NCBI RefSeq assembly: GCF_000365425.1
Contig: NZ_AQOV01000001.1
Location: forward strand, 496,001-560,000
Direction of reading: 5' to 3'
DNA from: Methylomonas sp. MK1
GTDB lineage: Bacteria > Pseudomonadota > Gammaproteobacteria > Methylococcales > Methylomonadaceae
Length of the DNA stretch: 64,000 nucleotides
The position numbers and the translations under genes are program-made. Within the stretch, counting starts at the first letter, position 1, and every line of letters starts with the position of its first letter. Under the pieces are notes generated by a model. That model saw only the letters and a list, made by a program, of their open reading frames with translations, was not told where the DNA came from and made no database searches. This document shows positions 52,057-61,232 of the stretch, in pieces.

Positions 52057-54207
52057 TCAAAACTTGCCGTAATAGCCTTCTTTCAAGGCATCGAACAAGT
52101 TCGCTGCGGTGTGAATCTCGCCGTCATATTCCACATCTTCGTTACCTTTAAATTCCACCACATGGCCGTCTTCCAGGGTGAATTGGTAGGTGGTGTTTTC
52201 CAAATCGGATTCTTTCACCAACACGCCTTGGAACACTTCCGGGTTGAAACGGAAAGTGGTGCAGCCTTTCAAACCTTGATCGTAGGCGTATTCGTAGATG
52301 GACTTGAAGTCTTCGTACGGATAATCGGTCGGCACGTTGGCGGTTTTAGAGATCGAGGAATCGATCCAACGCTGCGCGGCGGCCTGAATATCCACATGCT
52401 GTTTCGGCGTGACGTCGTCGGCGGCAATAAAATAAGCCGGTAATTGTTGGTTTGGGTCTTCGCTATACGGCATCGCCTCCGGGTTGACCAGATGGCGGTA
52501 GGCCAGCAATTCAAAGGAAAATACGTCGATTTTTTCTTTGGATTTTTTGCCTTCGCGGATCACGTTACGTGAATAATGATGCGCAAAGCTGGGCTCGATG
52601 CCATTGCTGGCGTTATTCGCCAAGGACAGCGAGATAGTGCCGGTGGGCGCAATCGAGCTATGGTGGGTAAAACGGCAGCCCACTTCCGCCAGTTCCGCGA
52701 CCAATTCCGGCAGTTCCTGCGCGACTTTTTGCATGTAGCGACTGTATTTAGCGTGCAATACACGCCCTGGGACTTGGTCACCCAGTTTGTAGCCGTCGGC
52801 TTGCATTTCCGGGCGTTTGTGCAGCATTTCGCCGGTGACGGTGAATAGCTGGTCCATGATAGGTGCCGGGCCTTTTTCTTTCGCCAGTTCCAGGCCGGCT
52901 TTCCAGCCTTCGAGAGCCAACTCTTTGGTGACTTGTTCGGTAAATTCCAGCGATTCTTCATCGCCGTATTTCATACCCAGGATGGTAATAGTAGAACCCA
53001 AGCCCAAATAGCCCATGCCGTGGCGGCGTTTGCCGACGATTTCTTCACGTTGTTTTTCCAGCGGCAAGCCGTTGATCTCGACCACGTTATCCAGCATGCG
53101 GGTAAAGATGCGGATGGTTTTGCGGTAGCCTTCCCAATCGAAGCGGGCCTCTTTGGTGAAGGGTTTGTCGATGAAACGGGTCAGGTTGATCGAGCCCAAC
53201 AGGCAACTGCCGTAAGGAGGCAGCGGTTGTTCGCCGCAGGGGTTGGTAGCGCGGATGTGCTCGCAAAACCAGTTATTGTTCATTTCGTTGACCTTGTCGA
53301 TCAAGATAAATCCTGGTTCGGCATAGTCGTAAGTGGAGGACATAATGATGTCCCACAAACGGCGGGCCGGCATGACTTTGGTAATGCGGCACGCCACCAG
53401 GCCGGCCTCGTTGACCACATAACCTTTTTTATTGGGCAGATCACGCCAGACGATTTTGTCGGTATCGGTCAGATTCAGTTTATCGACATTGGCTTCGCGC
53501 TCGGTAACCGGAAAGGACAGCGGCCATTGACCGTTGTTTTTAACGGCTTCGACGAATTCGCTGGTAATCAGCAGCGACAAGTTGAACTGGCGCAAGCGGC
53601 CGTCTTCGCGTTTGGCGCGAATAAAGTCCACCACGTCAGGATGTGCTACGTCGAAGGTGGCCATTTGCGCACCACGGCGGCCACCAGCGGACGATACGGT
53701 AAAACACATCTTGTCGTAAATATCCATAAACGACAGCGGACCGGAGGTGTACGCACCGGCACCGGACACATATGCATCGCGGGGTCTTAACGTAGAAAAT
53801 TCATAGCCTATACCGCAGCCGGCTTTCAAGGTCAGACCGGCTTCGTGGACCTTGTGCAGAATGTCGTCCATCGAATCTTCGATGATGCCGGACACGGTGC
53901 AATTGATGGTGGAGGTAGCCGGTTTGTGTTCCAGCGCGCCGGCGTTGGAGACGATGCGGCCTGCCGGAATAACGCCTTTACGCAAGGCCCACAGAAATTC
54001 TTTGTAGTGTTTTTCTTGCAGCGCCTTGGTTTTCTCCACGCTAGACAGGGCTTTGGCGACGCGCTTGTAGGTATCGTCAATGGTTTCGTCAATCGCTTTG
54101 CCGTCCTTGGTTTTTAAGCGGTATTTACTGTCCCAAATATCCAGGGAAGCACTTTGTAGCGGGATTTCGGTGGTGTCTTGCGTCACAACATGAAGTTTTG
54201 CGGTCAT
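52057..54207 (-). CDS. nrdJa: B12-dependent ribonucleotide reductase, catalytic subunit NrdJa
   Basis: Reduces ribonucleotides to deoxyribonucleotides using adenosylcobalamin, with or without oxygen. 716 residues. Class II signatures: STINCTVSGIIEDSMDD (first cysteine), AGCGIGYEFSTLRP, SSAGGRRGAQMATFDVAHPD, NPCGEQPLPPYGSCLLGSIN (active-site Cys in NPCGE) and APTGTISLSLANNASNGIEP. It ends near the expected point for the split form, the rest being NrdJb. Two NrdR-box-like sites lie 113-160 bases upstream. No cobalamin riboswitch was recognised. Confidence 0.93.
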   Translation of the reverse strand: MTAKLHVVTQDTTEIPLQSASLDIWDSKYRLKTKDGKAIDETIDDTYKRVAKALSSVEKTKALQEKHYKEFLWALRKGVIPAGRIVSNAGALEHKPATSTINCTVSGIIEDSMDDILHKVHEAGLTLKAGCGIGYEFSTLRPRDAYVSGAGAYTSGPLSFMDIYDKMCFTVSSAGGRRGAQMATFDVAHPDVVDFIRAKREDGRLRQFNLSLLITSEFVEAVKNNGQWPLSFPVTEREANVDKLNLTDTDKIVWRDLPNKKGYVVNEAGLVACRITKVMPARRLWDIIMSSTYDYAEPGFILIDKVNEMNNNWFCEHIRATNPCGEQPLPPYGSCLLGSINLTRFIDKPFTKEARFDWEGYRKTIRIFTRMLDNVVEINGLPLEKQREEIVGKRRHGMGYLGLGSTITILGMKYGDEESLEFTEQVTKELALEGWKAGLELAKEKGPAPIMDQLFTVTGEMLHKRPEMQADGYKLGDQVPGRVLHAKYSRYMQKVAQELPELVAELAEVGCRFTHHSSIAPTGTISLSLANNASNGIEPSFAHHYSRNVIREGKKSKEKIDVFSFELLAYRHLVNPEAMPYSEDPNQQLPAYFIAADDVTPKQHVDIQAAAQRWIDSSISKTANVPTDYPYEDFKSIYEYAYDQGLKGCTTFRFNPEVFQGVLVKESDLENTTYQFTLEDGHVVEFKGNEDVEYDGEIHTAANLFDALKEGYYGKF

Positions 54208-54319
54208 TCGTGGATTCCCTTTTCTAGTTGAATGGTTATTGGCCTATCTCAGCACTCCGGCACGGCTAAGATATTGATGTTTATTGGGTTAAAACCGAAA
54301 AACACTACAGCCTGGCGAC

Positions 54320-54335
54320 ATACTGCATATAGTGT
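54320..54335 (-). promoter_or_regulatory. NrdR box 1 upstream of nrdJa
   Basis: ATACTGCATATAGTGT matches 13 of 16 positions of the NrdR consensus ACACWATATWTWGTGT. It lies 32 bases (about three helical turns) from the second box, the spacing expected for cooperative NrdR binding. Confidence 0.7.
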
Positions 54336-54351
54336 CTATGTGAAAATTCTA

Positions 54352-54367
54352 GCACAACATATTGTGT
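54352..54367 (-). promoter_or_regulatory. NrdR box 2 upstream of nrdJa
   Basis: GCACAACATATTGTGT matches 14 of 16 positions of the NrdR consensus. With box 1 it forms a tandem operator over the probable nrdJ promoter, so repression by the ATP/dATP-sensing NrdR is expected. Confidence 0.75.
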
Positions 54368-55154
54368 TGTCAGCGGGAAATTTTTACTAAATAACCCCGC
54401 TTGCGGCTTTGTTTTTTTAACTCAAGGAGTTAGCGGCGGCATTTAATTTTAATTTCGCTTTAGATAGCCCAGCCATAAGATTACTGTTCTGAAAACAGCA
54501 AATCGATTTTTTACGATAGCCAGCTATTGCATAGTATTTTTGGCATGCTGGCACATGCCCGAGATGAGCCAGCATGAATGCGTGAGCCTTGACTCAGCCG
54601 GTATTTTTTAGAGAGCTAGACAATTTCGCCTAAATATCCAGAAGCGCCCATTACCCAGGCAAACATCTGGGCGAACCCATTTTTAAGGGTTTCGACATTG
54701 TCGAGTGGGCTTGTGATGACCACAGAAGTCCATAGACAACTATGCGCCGGGAAAATAGCTTACTACCCGATCATACAAGCCGGTGACATCGACAAATTGG
54801 AGGTTTTGGCTTGGGGAATGGCGGACAAGCAACACCGTCGGACAAGTTTCAATCTACCCGCCCCACGATTTGACAGAGCTACCCATTGATCCATTCACAA
54901 CCAGGATTCACGACATCAATTCCGGTGACTCGCATAAACCATCGATTCAAGAGGGCGGAAACGTGCTAGATCTCAACCTCGGCAGTGCCGGTCTAAATTA
55001 CCGATAGCCGTTGCCAAGCGTGGCATCAAGGATACGGCAGTCGAGCTGGGGGTTTGAAACCGTTTACCAGAATCTGCTATCTTTCTCGCCCCGATATCCT
55101 ATCGCCGCAAAACTGGCGCTCTTTACCGATAGTTTTAACATCCAAAATTGATCC
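54368..55154. other. Intergenic region between nrdJ operon and nat
   Basis: About 790 bases. A short hairpin CCGC-tt-GCGG near 54397-54406 followed by GCTTTGTTTTTTT looks like a weak plus-strand terminator. Overlapping open frames from 54698 to 55007 share a stretch that could be an eroded gene, but no family was recognised and no ribosome-binding site fits. Confidence 0.45.
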
Positions 55155-55958
55155 ATGAGTTTCGACTTTAACGCTTACCTAAGCCGCATCGGCATAGCCA
55201 AACCGGAGGCCACCCTCGCCGGCCTAAGCCAATTACAGCAAGCGCAACTGAGCGCTATTCCGTTTGAAAACATCAATCCGCTGCTGGGCTTGATACCTGA
55301 TTTGGAAACAGCGGCGTTGATGAAAAAGATCGTCGCCAACCGACGCGGCGGTTACTGTTTCGAATTGAACGGATTATTTGGACAGGCGCTGGATGAGTTG
55401 GGATTCACTTATCAGCCGATTATGGCCAGAGTGCGGATGGGGCGTAATGAAGGTGGACCGCGCCTGCATTTAGCGTTTATCGTGGAAGCTGAAGGCGACT
55501 CTTGGCTGGTCGATGCCGGCTTCGGCGGGCCCAGCCATTATCGGCCACTACGCCTGAATACCGAGCAGGCGCAAAGCCAGGACGGTAATCAGTTTCGGTT
55601 GCGCCATGAAACGGCATCGGGAGAAACCGTGCTAGAGCGACTGCAAAACGGTGAGTGGTTCGCGTTATATAGTTTCGACCGCGCTAAGGTACAACGCTGC
55701 GACCTGGACGCGGCTAACTTGGTGTGCACAACCTGGGATCAATCACTACTGGCACAAAATCTGTTGATCTGCCGCAATACCGCCGAGGGCTGGGTGCAAT
55801 TATTTAATACCAATTTTTCGCGATACCAAGCGGGTGATCAAATCAGTCATACAATCGAAAACCGGGCGCATCTAAGCGATTTGCTGAGCGAACAGTTTGG
55901 TATCGAACTTGATTATCAGCAGTTGCACCCGCTCGCAGAACGGTTAACTTTAAAGTAG
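55155..55958 (+). CDS. nat: Arylamine N-acetyltransferase
   Basis: Transfers acetyl groups from acetyl-CoA to arylamines and hydrazines. 267 residues. The catalytic triad is visible: Cys68 (RRGGYCFELN), His105 (RLHLAFIV) and Asp120 (WLVDAGFGGPS). The N-terminal PFENINPLL and the C-terminal region are complete. It stands alone with no obvious partner, so its physiological substrate is unknown. Confidence 0.94.
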   Translation: MSFDFNAYLSRIGIAKPEATLAGLSQLQQAQLSAIPFENINPLLGLIPDLETAALMKKIVANRRGGYCFELNGLFGQALDELGFTYQPIMARVRMGRNEGGPRLHLAFIVEAEGDSWLVDAGFGGPSHYRPLRLNTEQAQSQDGNQFRLRHETASGETVLERLQNGEWFALYSFDRAKVQRCDLDAANLVCTTWDQSLLAQNLLICRNTAEGWVQLFNTNFSRYQAGDQISHTIENRAHLSDLLSEQFGIELDYQQLHPLAERLTLK

Positions 55959-56125
55959 CTACGAATAGATTGTGCGGGGCGCTGTGGTTGCATCGGAGTT
56001 GGCCTTCAAGCCGGTGCCATCTTTTTGGCTCAATCGTTTTTTATCTGAAATGTCTCGCATCACTGACACATCTGGATAAAATATCGAATGCGTTCTAGCA
56101 GCAAGGCAAACCAGGAGTTAAGACA

Positions 56126-56716
56126 ATGGCTTTGGCATTGAAAGATCGGGAATCCCACACTTACGGCGACTATCTAAACTGGCCGGACGACGTGCGTTAC
56201 GAATTAGTAGACGGCGATGCTTATTTGATGTCACCCGCGCCGGATTTGCCGCATCAGGATGTGGCGGGGGAGATTTATCGTCAAGCAGCTAACGCGCTGC
56301 AAAACAAAACCTGTCGGGCATTTATCGCACCGGTCGACGTACGTTTACCCAAAGATCAGGAAGCCGACGAATCTATCGATACGGTCGTACAACCCGATGT
56401 GTTGGTGGTATGCGATGGCAATAAACTCGATAAACGTGGCGTACGCGGGGCTCCGGATTGGGTAGTCGAAGTATTATCTCCCTCCACCGCAGGTCATGAC
56501 CAAATCAAAAAACGCCAGCTCTACGAGCGCCACGGGGTACGCGAATATTGGCTGGTTCATCCGGTGGATCGGGTGTTAACGATATACAGCTTGGCAGAGG
56601 GGGAGTTCGGCAAACCGCAACTTTACCAATTGGAAGGCGAAACCCAGGTTGGCATTTTGCCGGAAATTGTCATCCGTTGGGACGAACTGGCTGCGCGCTT
56701 GCCTACGGATTATTGA
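56126..56716 (+). CDS. Uma2-family (DUF820) restriction endonuclease-like protein
   Basis: 196 residues with a PD-(D/E)xK-type core. The N-terminus has YELVDGDAYLMSPAP; the nuclease motif is QPDVLVV followed by DWVVEVLSPST and KKRQLYERHGVREYWLV. Uma2 proteins are common in cyanobacteria and methanotrophs, usually as mobile solitary genes, with no settled function. It is the last chromosomal gene before the phage-like element. Confidence 0.88.
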   Translation: MALALKDRESHTYGDYLNWPDDVRYELVDGDAYLMSPAPDLPHQDVAGEIYRQAANALQNKTCRAFIAPVDVRLPKDQEADESIDTVVQPDVLVVCDGNKLDKRGVRGAPDWVVEVLSPSTAGHDQIKKRQLYERHGVREYWLVHPVDRVLTIYSLAEGEFGKPQLYQLEGETQVGILPEIVIRWDELAARLPTDY

Positions 56717-56830
56717 CCGGAAACTAGAGATTGTCATCGATCCATCCGCAGGCCTCATAACATGGCCGAGCCAGATTGGTCCGAGCCATATGATGTCAGG
56801 TAAATGATTACGCTTTAAACACCAATAGCC

Positions 56831-56875
56831 TGGTGGGTGCTGAGGGGTTCGAACCCCCGACCCTCGCCTTGTAAG
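56831..56875 (-). tRNA. 3' fragment of tRNA-Val (TAC): probable attachment site
   Basis: On the minus strand these 45 bases run from the anticodon loop (CTTACAA, anticodon TAC) through GGGGGTTCGAACCCCTC to AGCACCCACCA. They include the T arm, the 3' acceptor strand and CCA. The 5' half of a tRNA-Val, which would start GGGTGCT, is absent: upstream bases do not pair with the anticodon stem. This is therefore not a functional tRNA but the duplicated 3' end left when an element integrates into a tRNA gene. Phage genes lie on its 5' side, and chromosomal genes on the other. Confidence 0.8.
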
Positions 56876-57057
56876 CGCCAACCAATAACAGGCGAACACA
56901 TCGGGACACGCTGAAACGTCCTATGGATCAAAAGGATAACAGAAATTGCCCGAAGGTCAAGCGTGTTTCGATGCGTTTGGTTTGTGTCTGAATGTGCCCT
57001 AATATGTGCCCTGCCTTGCGCCCTCGGGCAAAAAAACCGATGGTCTATAGTGCCAAA

Positions 57058-57090
57058 AAAAGCCGCCTGCATTACTGCCAGGCGGCTTTT
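57058..57090 (-). terminator. Intrinsic terminator of the phage-like operon
   Basis: AAAAGCCGCCTG at 57058-57069 pairs perfectly with CAGGCGGCTTTT at 57079-57090 (9-base loop). On the minus strand it is followed by a run of seven T. It lies 21 bases after the tape-measure stop. Confidence 0.85.
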
Positions 57091-57110
57091 GATCCGGCTA
57101 ACCGATCAAG

Positions 57111-58760
57111 TTACGGCATGCCTAGATACATAGCATGGGTAAACCCATAGCCCACATCCACATTCGACCGAACCGGCCCATGAGTTTTACTCGGAGCCAC
57201 TCGCATCGTTGCGGGTGAATTGTCGAACCGGACATTGACATCAACCCCGCCTTTCACCGACCCAACAATATTTTTTTGGTAGCCCGGTGCCCGCATGCCT
57301 TCGCCGCTGGGTAATTGAACCCCCGAGAAATCAGGCAACAACGAGGCAACCGATTTACCCAAGAACATGGGCACGCTGCCAACCAGTTTTAACAGCGGAT
57401 CGTTCGAAACCCAGTTACCGATATATTTGAACATATCGATTAGCGGCTGGAAAAAATCCTTGATCTTGCCGAATCCCTCCTTAAGCCGGTTGACGATACT
57501 ATCCCAATTATCGATTATCAACGGCGCCGCGACGATGGCCGCTTGTGCCAGCAACATCAACGGGTTTAACTTCATGGCCGCCGTTATTGCGCCGATACCG
57601 CCCGCCAAACCCCAGGCCGCAACTTTCAAGCCGACAAAGGCGCCGGCCATCTTCGCTGCTGTCATCACCGCCGGCCCGTTTTGATCAATAAAGCCGGTGA
57701 GATTTTCCGATATACGGTTGACGGAATCGGCGGCCGCCTTGAGTTCCGGCGCATACTGGCTGCCGAATTTCGCCATGAAATTTGACCAGGTACCGCCGGC
57801 TGTCTCCACCTTGTTAGTGAGCGTGCCGGCGGAGTTGGCTATTTTGTCCATCAGACTGCCTTGGTTGGCCATCGCCTGCACTTGCCGGTTATAGCTTTCC
57901 AGGGTGATCAGCGCGGCTTTGCTGGCGTGCTCCTTGCCGAACAGGTTTTCCAATTTCGCAAAGCGTAGCTTGCTCGGTAGGTGGTTTATTTTATCCAGGT
58001 CGGCAATCAGCTTTGGAATGCCGGAGAATTTATTCAGCTTGGTGGCCTGGTTGATAATCTCACGAATGCCGGTACCGGCCTCTTCACCTGAAATACCCGT
58101 GCTGGTAAAGACCGAGACCAACGGCAGCATTTGGTTTGCCGCCTTTAGGCCTTCTTCACCAGCGACTTTCAACGGGCCAGAGACACGGGACATGGCATAT
58201 TGCAATTCATCCAGCTTGGTGCCGTTGAACAACACCCTTTGAATAGAATCGGCAAACGGCACCATATCACTGTCGGCAATGTTAAACGCCCGGCTGAGCT
58301 TACCCATTGATTCCGCCGCACTGTCATAAGTCACATTGATGTCTTTGCCAACGACGCCAAGGTATGAAGTGGCCCTCAATACGCCATTGGCGATAGAGTC
58401 AGCATTCACGCCAAAGGCTTTTAGTGTTGACGACATCGCGTAAAAGTCGGCTGTTGTTCCGGGTAACTGAGTTCCCAGCTTTATCGCTTCCTCGCTGATT
58501 TTCTGGAATACCGCCGGGATACTCCCGTTCTTATCCATCAAGGTGTTTTGCAGGTAGGCTGCGGAATTCTCTAAATCCATAAACGCTTTGGCCGGTACCG
58601 CCATCGACGCGGCAAAACCCGCGCCAAACATCGGCGCACCATCGCCGACAACTCTTAACTGTCTTTTGAATACATTAAGGTTTTTGGTGATGTTTTTCAG
58701 CGCTGGTGACATCTGATCTACCATTCTGATAACTGCTTTTAAATCGAAATCTTTTGACAT
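57111..58760 (-). CDS. Phage tail tape measure protein (TP901 family)
   Basis: Sets tail length in long-tailed phages. 549 residues. The N-terminal half contains the TP901-type region (YAMSSTLKAFGVNADSIANG, LGVVGKDINVTYDSAAESMG). Hydrophobic segments near 375-420 (VGLKVAAWGLAGGIGAITAA, MLLAQAAIVAAPLII) are normal for the family. The C-terminal 80 residues are Gly/Pro-rich. Last gene of the minus-strand phage set. No tail tube, tail-assembly chaperone or baseplate gene is next to it. Confidence 0.85.
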   Translation of the reverse strand: MSKDFDLKAVIRMVDQMSPALKNITKNLNVFKRQLRVVGDGAPMFGAGFAASMAVPAKAFMDLENSAAYLQNTLMDKNGSIPAVFQKISEEAIKLGTQLPGTTADFYAMSSTLKAFGVNADSIANGVLRATSYLGVVGKDINVTYDSAAESMGKLSRAFNIADSDMVPFADSIQRVLFNGTKLDELQYAMSRVSGPLKVAGEEGLKAANQMLPLVSVFTSTGISGEEAGTGIREIINQATKLNKFSGIPKLIADLDKINHLPSKLRFAKLENLFGKEHASKAALITLESYNRQVQAMANQGSLMDKIANSAGTLTNKVETAGGTWSNFMAKFGSQYAPELKAAADSVNRISENLTGFIDQNGPAVMTAAKMAGAFVGLKVAAWGLAGGIGAITAAMKLNPLMLLAQAAIVAAPLIIDNWDSIVNRLKEGFGKIKDFFQPLIDMFKYIGNWVSNDPLLKLVGSVPMFLGKSVASLLPDFSGVQLPSGEGMRAPGYQKNIVGSVKGGVDVNVRFDNSPATMRVAPSKTHGPVRSNVDVGYGFTHAMYLGMP

Positions 58761-58777
58761 GATAATTCTCCTGTCAG

Positions 58778-59095
58778 CTACTGGACTGAATACAAGCGGC
58801 CGTTCCGTTCGTGTTGGGTTTTAAACCAAGGTGGCGCGTCGCTCGTTGCCGACCGGCAGAACGCTTTGCCTTGATCTTTAAATAACTCGACCGCCCAAAG
58901 TTTTATCTCGGGATGAGCGGCTTCAAGTTTCTGCTTAATTTCGGCTAATTCTTTTAGCTTTCGCACCGTTACGCTTTTCACAACATCCTTTTCAAATGTT
59001 GTGTCCAGATAGATGCCTTGGCCTTCCTGCCTAAGCTCGCAGCGCGTCAAAAAATGCCCTTCGGCAGTGGTAATGGAAAATCCCATTTTTTTCAT
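58778..59095 (-). CDS. Phage-element hypothetical protein, 105 residues
   Basis: Begins MKKMGFSITTAEGHFLTRCE and contains a Lys/Glu-rich helix (TVRKLKELAEIKQKLEAAHP) and a Trp-containing C-terminal region. Seventeen bases upstream of the tape-measure gene, in the position where tail-assembly proteins are often found, but no similarity was recognised. Confidence 0.65.
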   Translation of the reverse strand: MKKMGFSITTAEGHFLTRCELRQEGQGIYLDTTFEKDVVKSVTVRKLKELAEIKQKLEAAHPEIKLWAVELFKDQGKAFCRSATSDAPPWFKTQHERNGRLYSVQ

Positions 59096-59116
59096 AACAT
59101 AATCCTCGGTTAACGC

Positions 59117-59308
59117 TTAACCATTGGCTAAGCGTGGCTGACATGCCCGCCCTTGCGCGTGATTTAATGTCTTTAGCATTTGTCTGCTCAGCCAATAGTC
59201 GCCATAGGTAAAGAATCCGGCTCGCTGCCAGGGTGGCCTGTCAATAACGCCAAAGTGAATTAGCTCGCTTTTGATATGATCGCCAGCGAGTTTGTTGGAC
59301 TGGCGCAT
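59117..59308 (-). CDS. Phage-element hypothetical protein, 63 residues
   Basis: Begins MRQSNKLAGDHIKSELIHFG; rich in Trp, Tyr and Arg (RPPWQRAGFFTYGDYWLSRQ). Its ATG directly abuts the stop of the upstream coiled-coil gene, which supports the frame. Function unknown; a small connector or regulatory protein is possible. Confidence 0.55.
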   Translation of the reverse strand: MRQSNKLAGDHIKSELIHFGVIDRPPWQRAGFFTYGDYWLSRQMLKTLNHAQGRACQPRLANG

Positions 59309-59806
59309 TTAGCTAAAAATCGCTTGGATGCGGCCGTCAATATCGGCAATACATGAAAGCAATCGTTTGTCATCGACAACCAGGGGCAAGGCGCGCAATT
59401 CTTCATATATGCCGTTGAGCAGGCCCGTTTTATTGGGCGTTAACGGACCGGCAGACTGTACGCGTTCATGCAGATTATTGACGGCCTGTTGGATGATCAG
59501 GGGCTTCAACTGCTGTAGCTTTTGTTCCTCGGCCTGAATAGCGGACAACACTTTGCGCCGTCTGCCTTCGATCTCCGTGGCCAGCTCGCTATATTTGCGC
59601 TGGGCTTGCGCTAGCTTAAGCGTCGAGTCGGCAACCTCTTTCTCGGCTTGTGCAAGCTGATCGGTTGGCAAATCACGCAACGCTTTGGATAAACTCTGGA
59701 TTTTTTCAGCACAAGCCTGTCTTTCGTCCGAGCGTTCTTGCAAATCGTTCTGAAACAGCTCATCGATAATTCGCGATTTTTTCAGGATACTTTCTAAGAA
59801 TTTCAT
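59309..59806 (-). CDS. Phage-element coiled-coil protein, 165 residues
   Basis: Residues 20-110 form a long heptad-type coiled coil (LQERSDERQACAEKIQSLSK, LAQAQRKYSELATEIEGRRR), followed by a globular C-terminus (NLHERVQSAGPLTPN). Placed directly after the capsid gene, where head-tail connectors or decoration proteins occur. No family recognised. Confidence 0.65.
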   Translation of the reverse strand: MKFLESILKKSRIIDELFQNDLQERSDERQACAEKIQSLSKALRDLPTDQLAQAEKEVADSTLKLAQAQRKYSELATEIEGRRRKVLSAIQAEEQKLQQLKPLIIQQAVNNLHERVQSAGPLTPNKTGLLNGIYEELRALPLVVDDKRLLSCIADIDGRIQAIFS

Positions 59807-59868
59807 ACTAGCTCTCCATCCATTAATGGCCGGGCTATGACCTAAGCCATAACCCGGTTGCGAGTTGA

Positions 59869-61206
59869 TTACGCTGGTGTTAAATCACCGCCGCGAATTG
59901 CCCCTGTTTGCTCGATAGCAAGCGCCAGCCGGCGCTCGGCTTTCACTGTAAGCAAGCCCTTGGTGAAGTTGTCGCCATCGCTATCTGACACTTCAATCCC
60001 TACATCCTGCCGATCAAAGATCGACGCAGCGGCTAAGGCATCAAGAACCGCGAAGGTATCGATTGTCACGGAGCTTGTCTCGACGACCGGCACACCGAAC
60101 AACATCTGCTGGAAGCCATTGGCAATATCACTTGAGCTGACAGCCGCCGGCGTGGAGGACAACAGATCTAAATCAAACGCTAACCAGTCCGCCGGATTAA
60201 GCAATATGGCGCTCGGCGTATAGCCCGCTGAGCGCAAATCTGCAATCACCTTGCGGATTAAGCGATGCTTTGGCAACGGTGTGCCGACCTGTGCGGCGGT
60301 GTAGCCGTGCGCGCTGAAATTCCCGGTTTGCAGCAACCCACTCATATTCGGCGCCGTACCGTTACCGTTCACAATTTGTGCATCAACACGGCGTTGAACG
60401 CCGTACATCAGGCGGGCGTTGATGTACGCGGCCATGAGGGCGTTATCCGCCGCCAGTTGTTTGCTGACCTTCATAAAATGCGTTACGGTCGATACGGGTT
60501 GTTGAACCAGGGTGACAGTTAAGCTAGATTCACTCGCCGATCCCCCTTCAGCGGTCTCTGCGGCGGCATTGGTGAACACGTTCTCACGGCTGTATTCAAT
60601 CAACGGCGAATCTGTCGGAAAATGCTGGAATAAATCCTCAACGCGCAGCGGCGCAAAGGCCCCCGGCACCATGCCGGGGCGACGGTCGACGCCGCCAATA
60701 TTACCGCTCCCGGTTAACGTGTTATTCTGAATATCGAATTTCGCACGCGCTCGGCCCCCGCGCATCATCTCGTTAAAGGTAGCGTTGTTAACGATTTGAC
60801 CACCCCAACCTTTAGAAAGCCCGCTAAAACTGCCGCCATCGGCACCGGCTACGCGTTTTTGCTCTAACATTAACAGCCTGTCAGCAAACTCGCGCTGGCT
60901 CAACTGGACATCATGTAGTGCATTTTTAGTTTCGGTAGAGACCCGACCAGATTCCTGAAGCTCTCTCTGGGCTTTCATTTGGAAGTCGGCGAGTGATTTT
61001 TCCACGCCGTCCAGCATTTTCATAACCGCGTCGGAGTTGCCGACCGTGCCCGCCATCAGCAGGCCAGTGAATAACTGACTGTGATCGAGCGCGGCCAGTC
61101 CGGACAGTCCAGCGGCGACCTCATGAGGTGCGGCGCCAACATTGAAAGCCAGGACCAGCAGTCCAAAGGAAGCCATGCAAAGGCCGATAAATTTAAAAGT
61201 CTTCAT
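59869..61206 (-). CDS. HK97-type phage major capsid protein with signal-peptide-like N-terminus
   Basis: 445 residues. From about 110 the sequence is HK97-like: a delta/scaffold helix (KSLADFQMKAQRELQESG), then RPGMVPGAFAPLRVEDLFQH, SRENVFTNAAAETAEGG, SASESSLTVTLVQQPVSTVT and a C-terminal IEQTGAIRGGDLTPA. Unusually, the protein opens with MKTFKFIGLCMASFGLLVLA followed by FNVGAAPHE, a convincing secretion-type signal or membrane anchor, in frame with no intervening stop. A later start at Met-Lys-Met near residue 62 would remove it. Follows the prohead protease with a 26-base gap. Confidence 0.85.
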   Translation of the reverse strand: MKTFKFIGLCMASFGLLVLAFNVGAAPHEVAAGLSGLAALDHSQLFTGLLMAGTVGNSDAVMKMLDGVEKSLADFQMKAQRELQESGRVSTETKNALHDVQLSQREFADRLLMLEQKRVAGADGGSFSGLSKGWGGQIVNNATFNEMMRGGRARAKFDIQNNTLTGSGNIGGVDRRPGMVPGAFAPLRVEDLFQHFPTDSPLIEYSRENVFTNAAAETAEGGSASESSLTVTLVQQPVSTVTHFMKVSKQLAADNALMAAYINARLMYGVQRRVDAQIVNGNGTAPNMSGLLQTGNFSAHGYTAAQVGTPLPKHRLIRKVIADLRSAGYTPSAILLNPADWLAFDLDLLSSTPAAVSSSDIANGFQQMLFGVPVVETSSVTIDTFAVLDALAAASIFDRQDVGIEVSDSDGDNFTKGLLTVKAERRLALAIEQTGAIRGGDLTPA

Positions 61207-61232
61207 AAATATAATTCCTGTAAAAAATGTGT

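Noticed and set aside
52933..53790. 285-codon open frame on the plus strand
   Set aside because: Antisense to nrdJa, no ribosome-binding site and no family resemblance.
54208..54420. Cobalamin riboswitch upstream of the B12-dependent reductase
   Set aside because: No recognisable B12-box sequence was found; NrdR boxes explain the region better.
54698..55007. Two overlapping short frames before nat
   Set aside because: Could be an eroded gene, but no family is recognisable and no start signal is present.
56831..56903. Functional tRNA-Val
   Set aside because: The 5' half, D arm and anticodon-stem pairing are missing.
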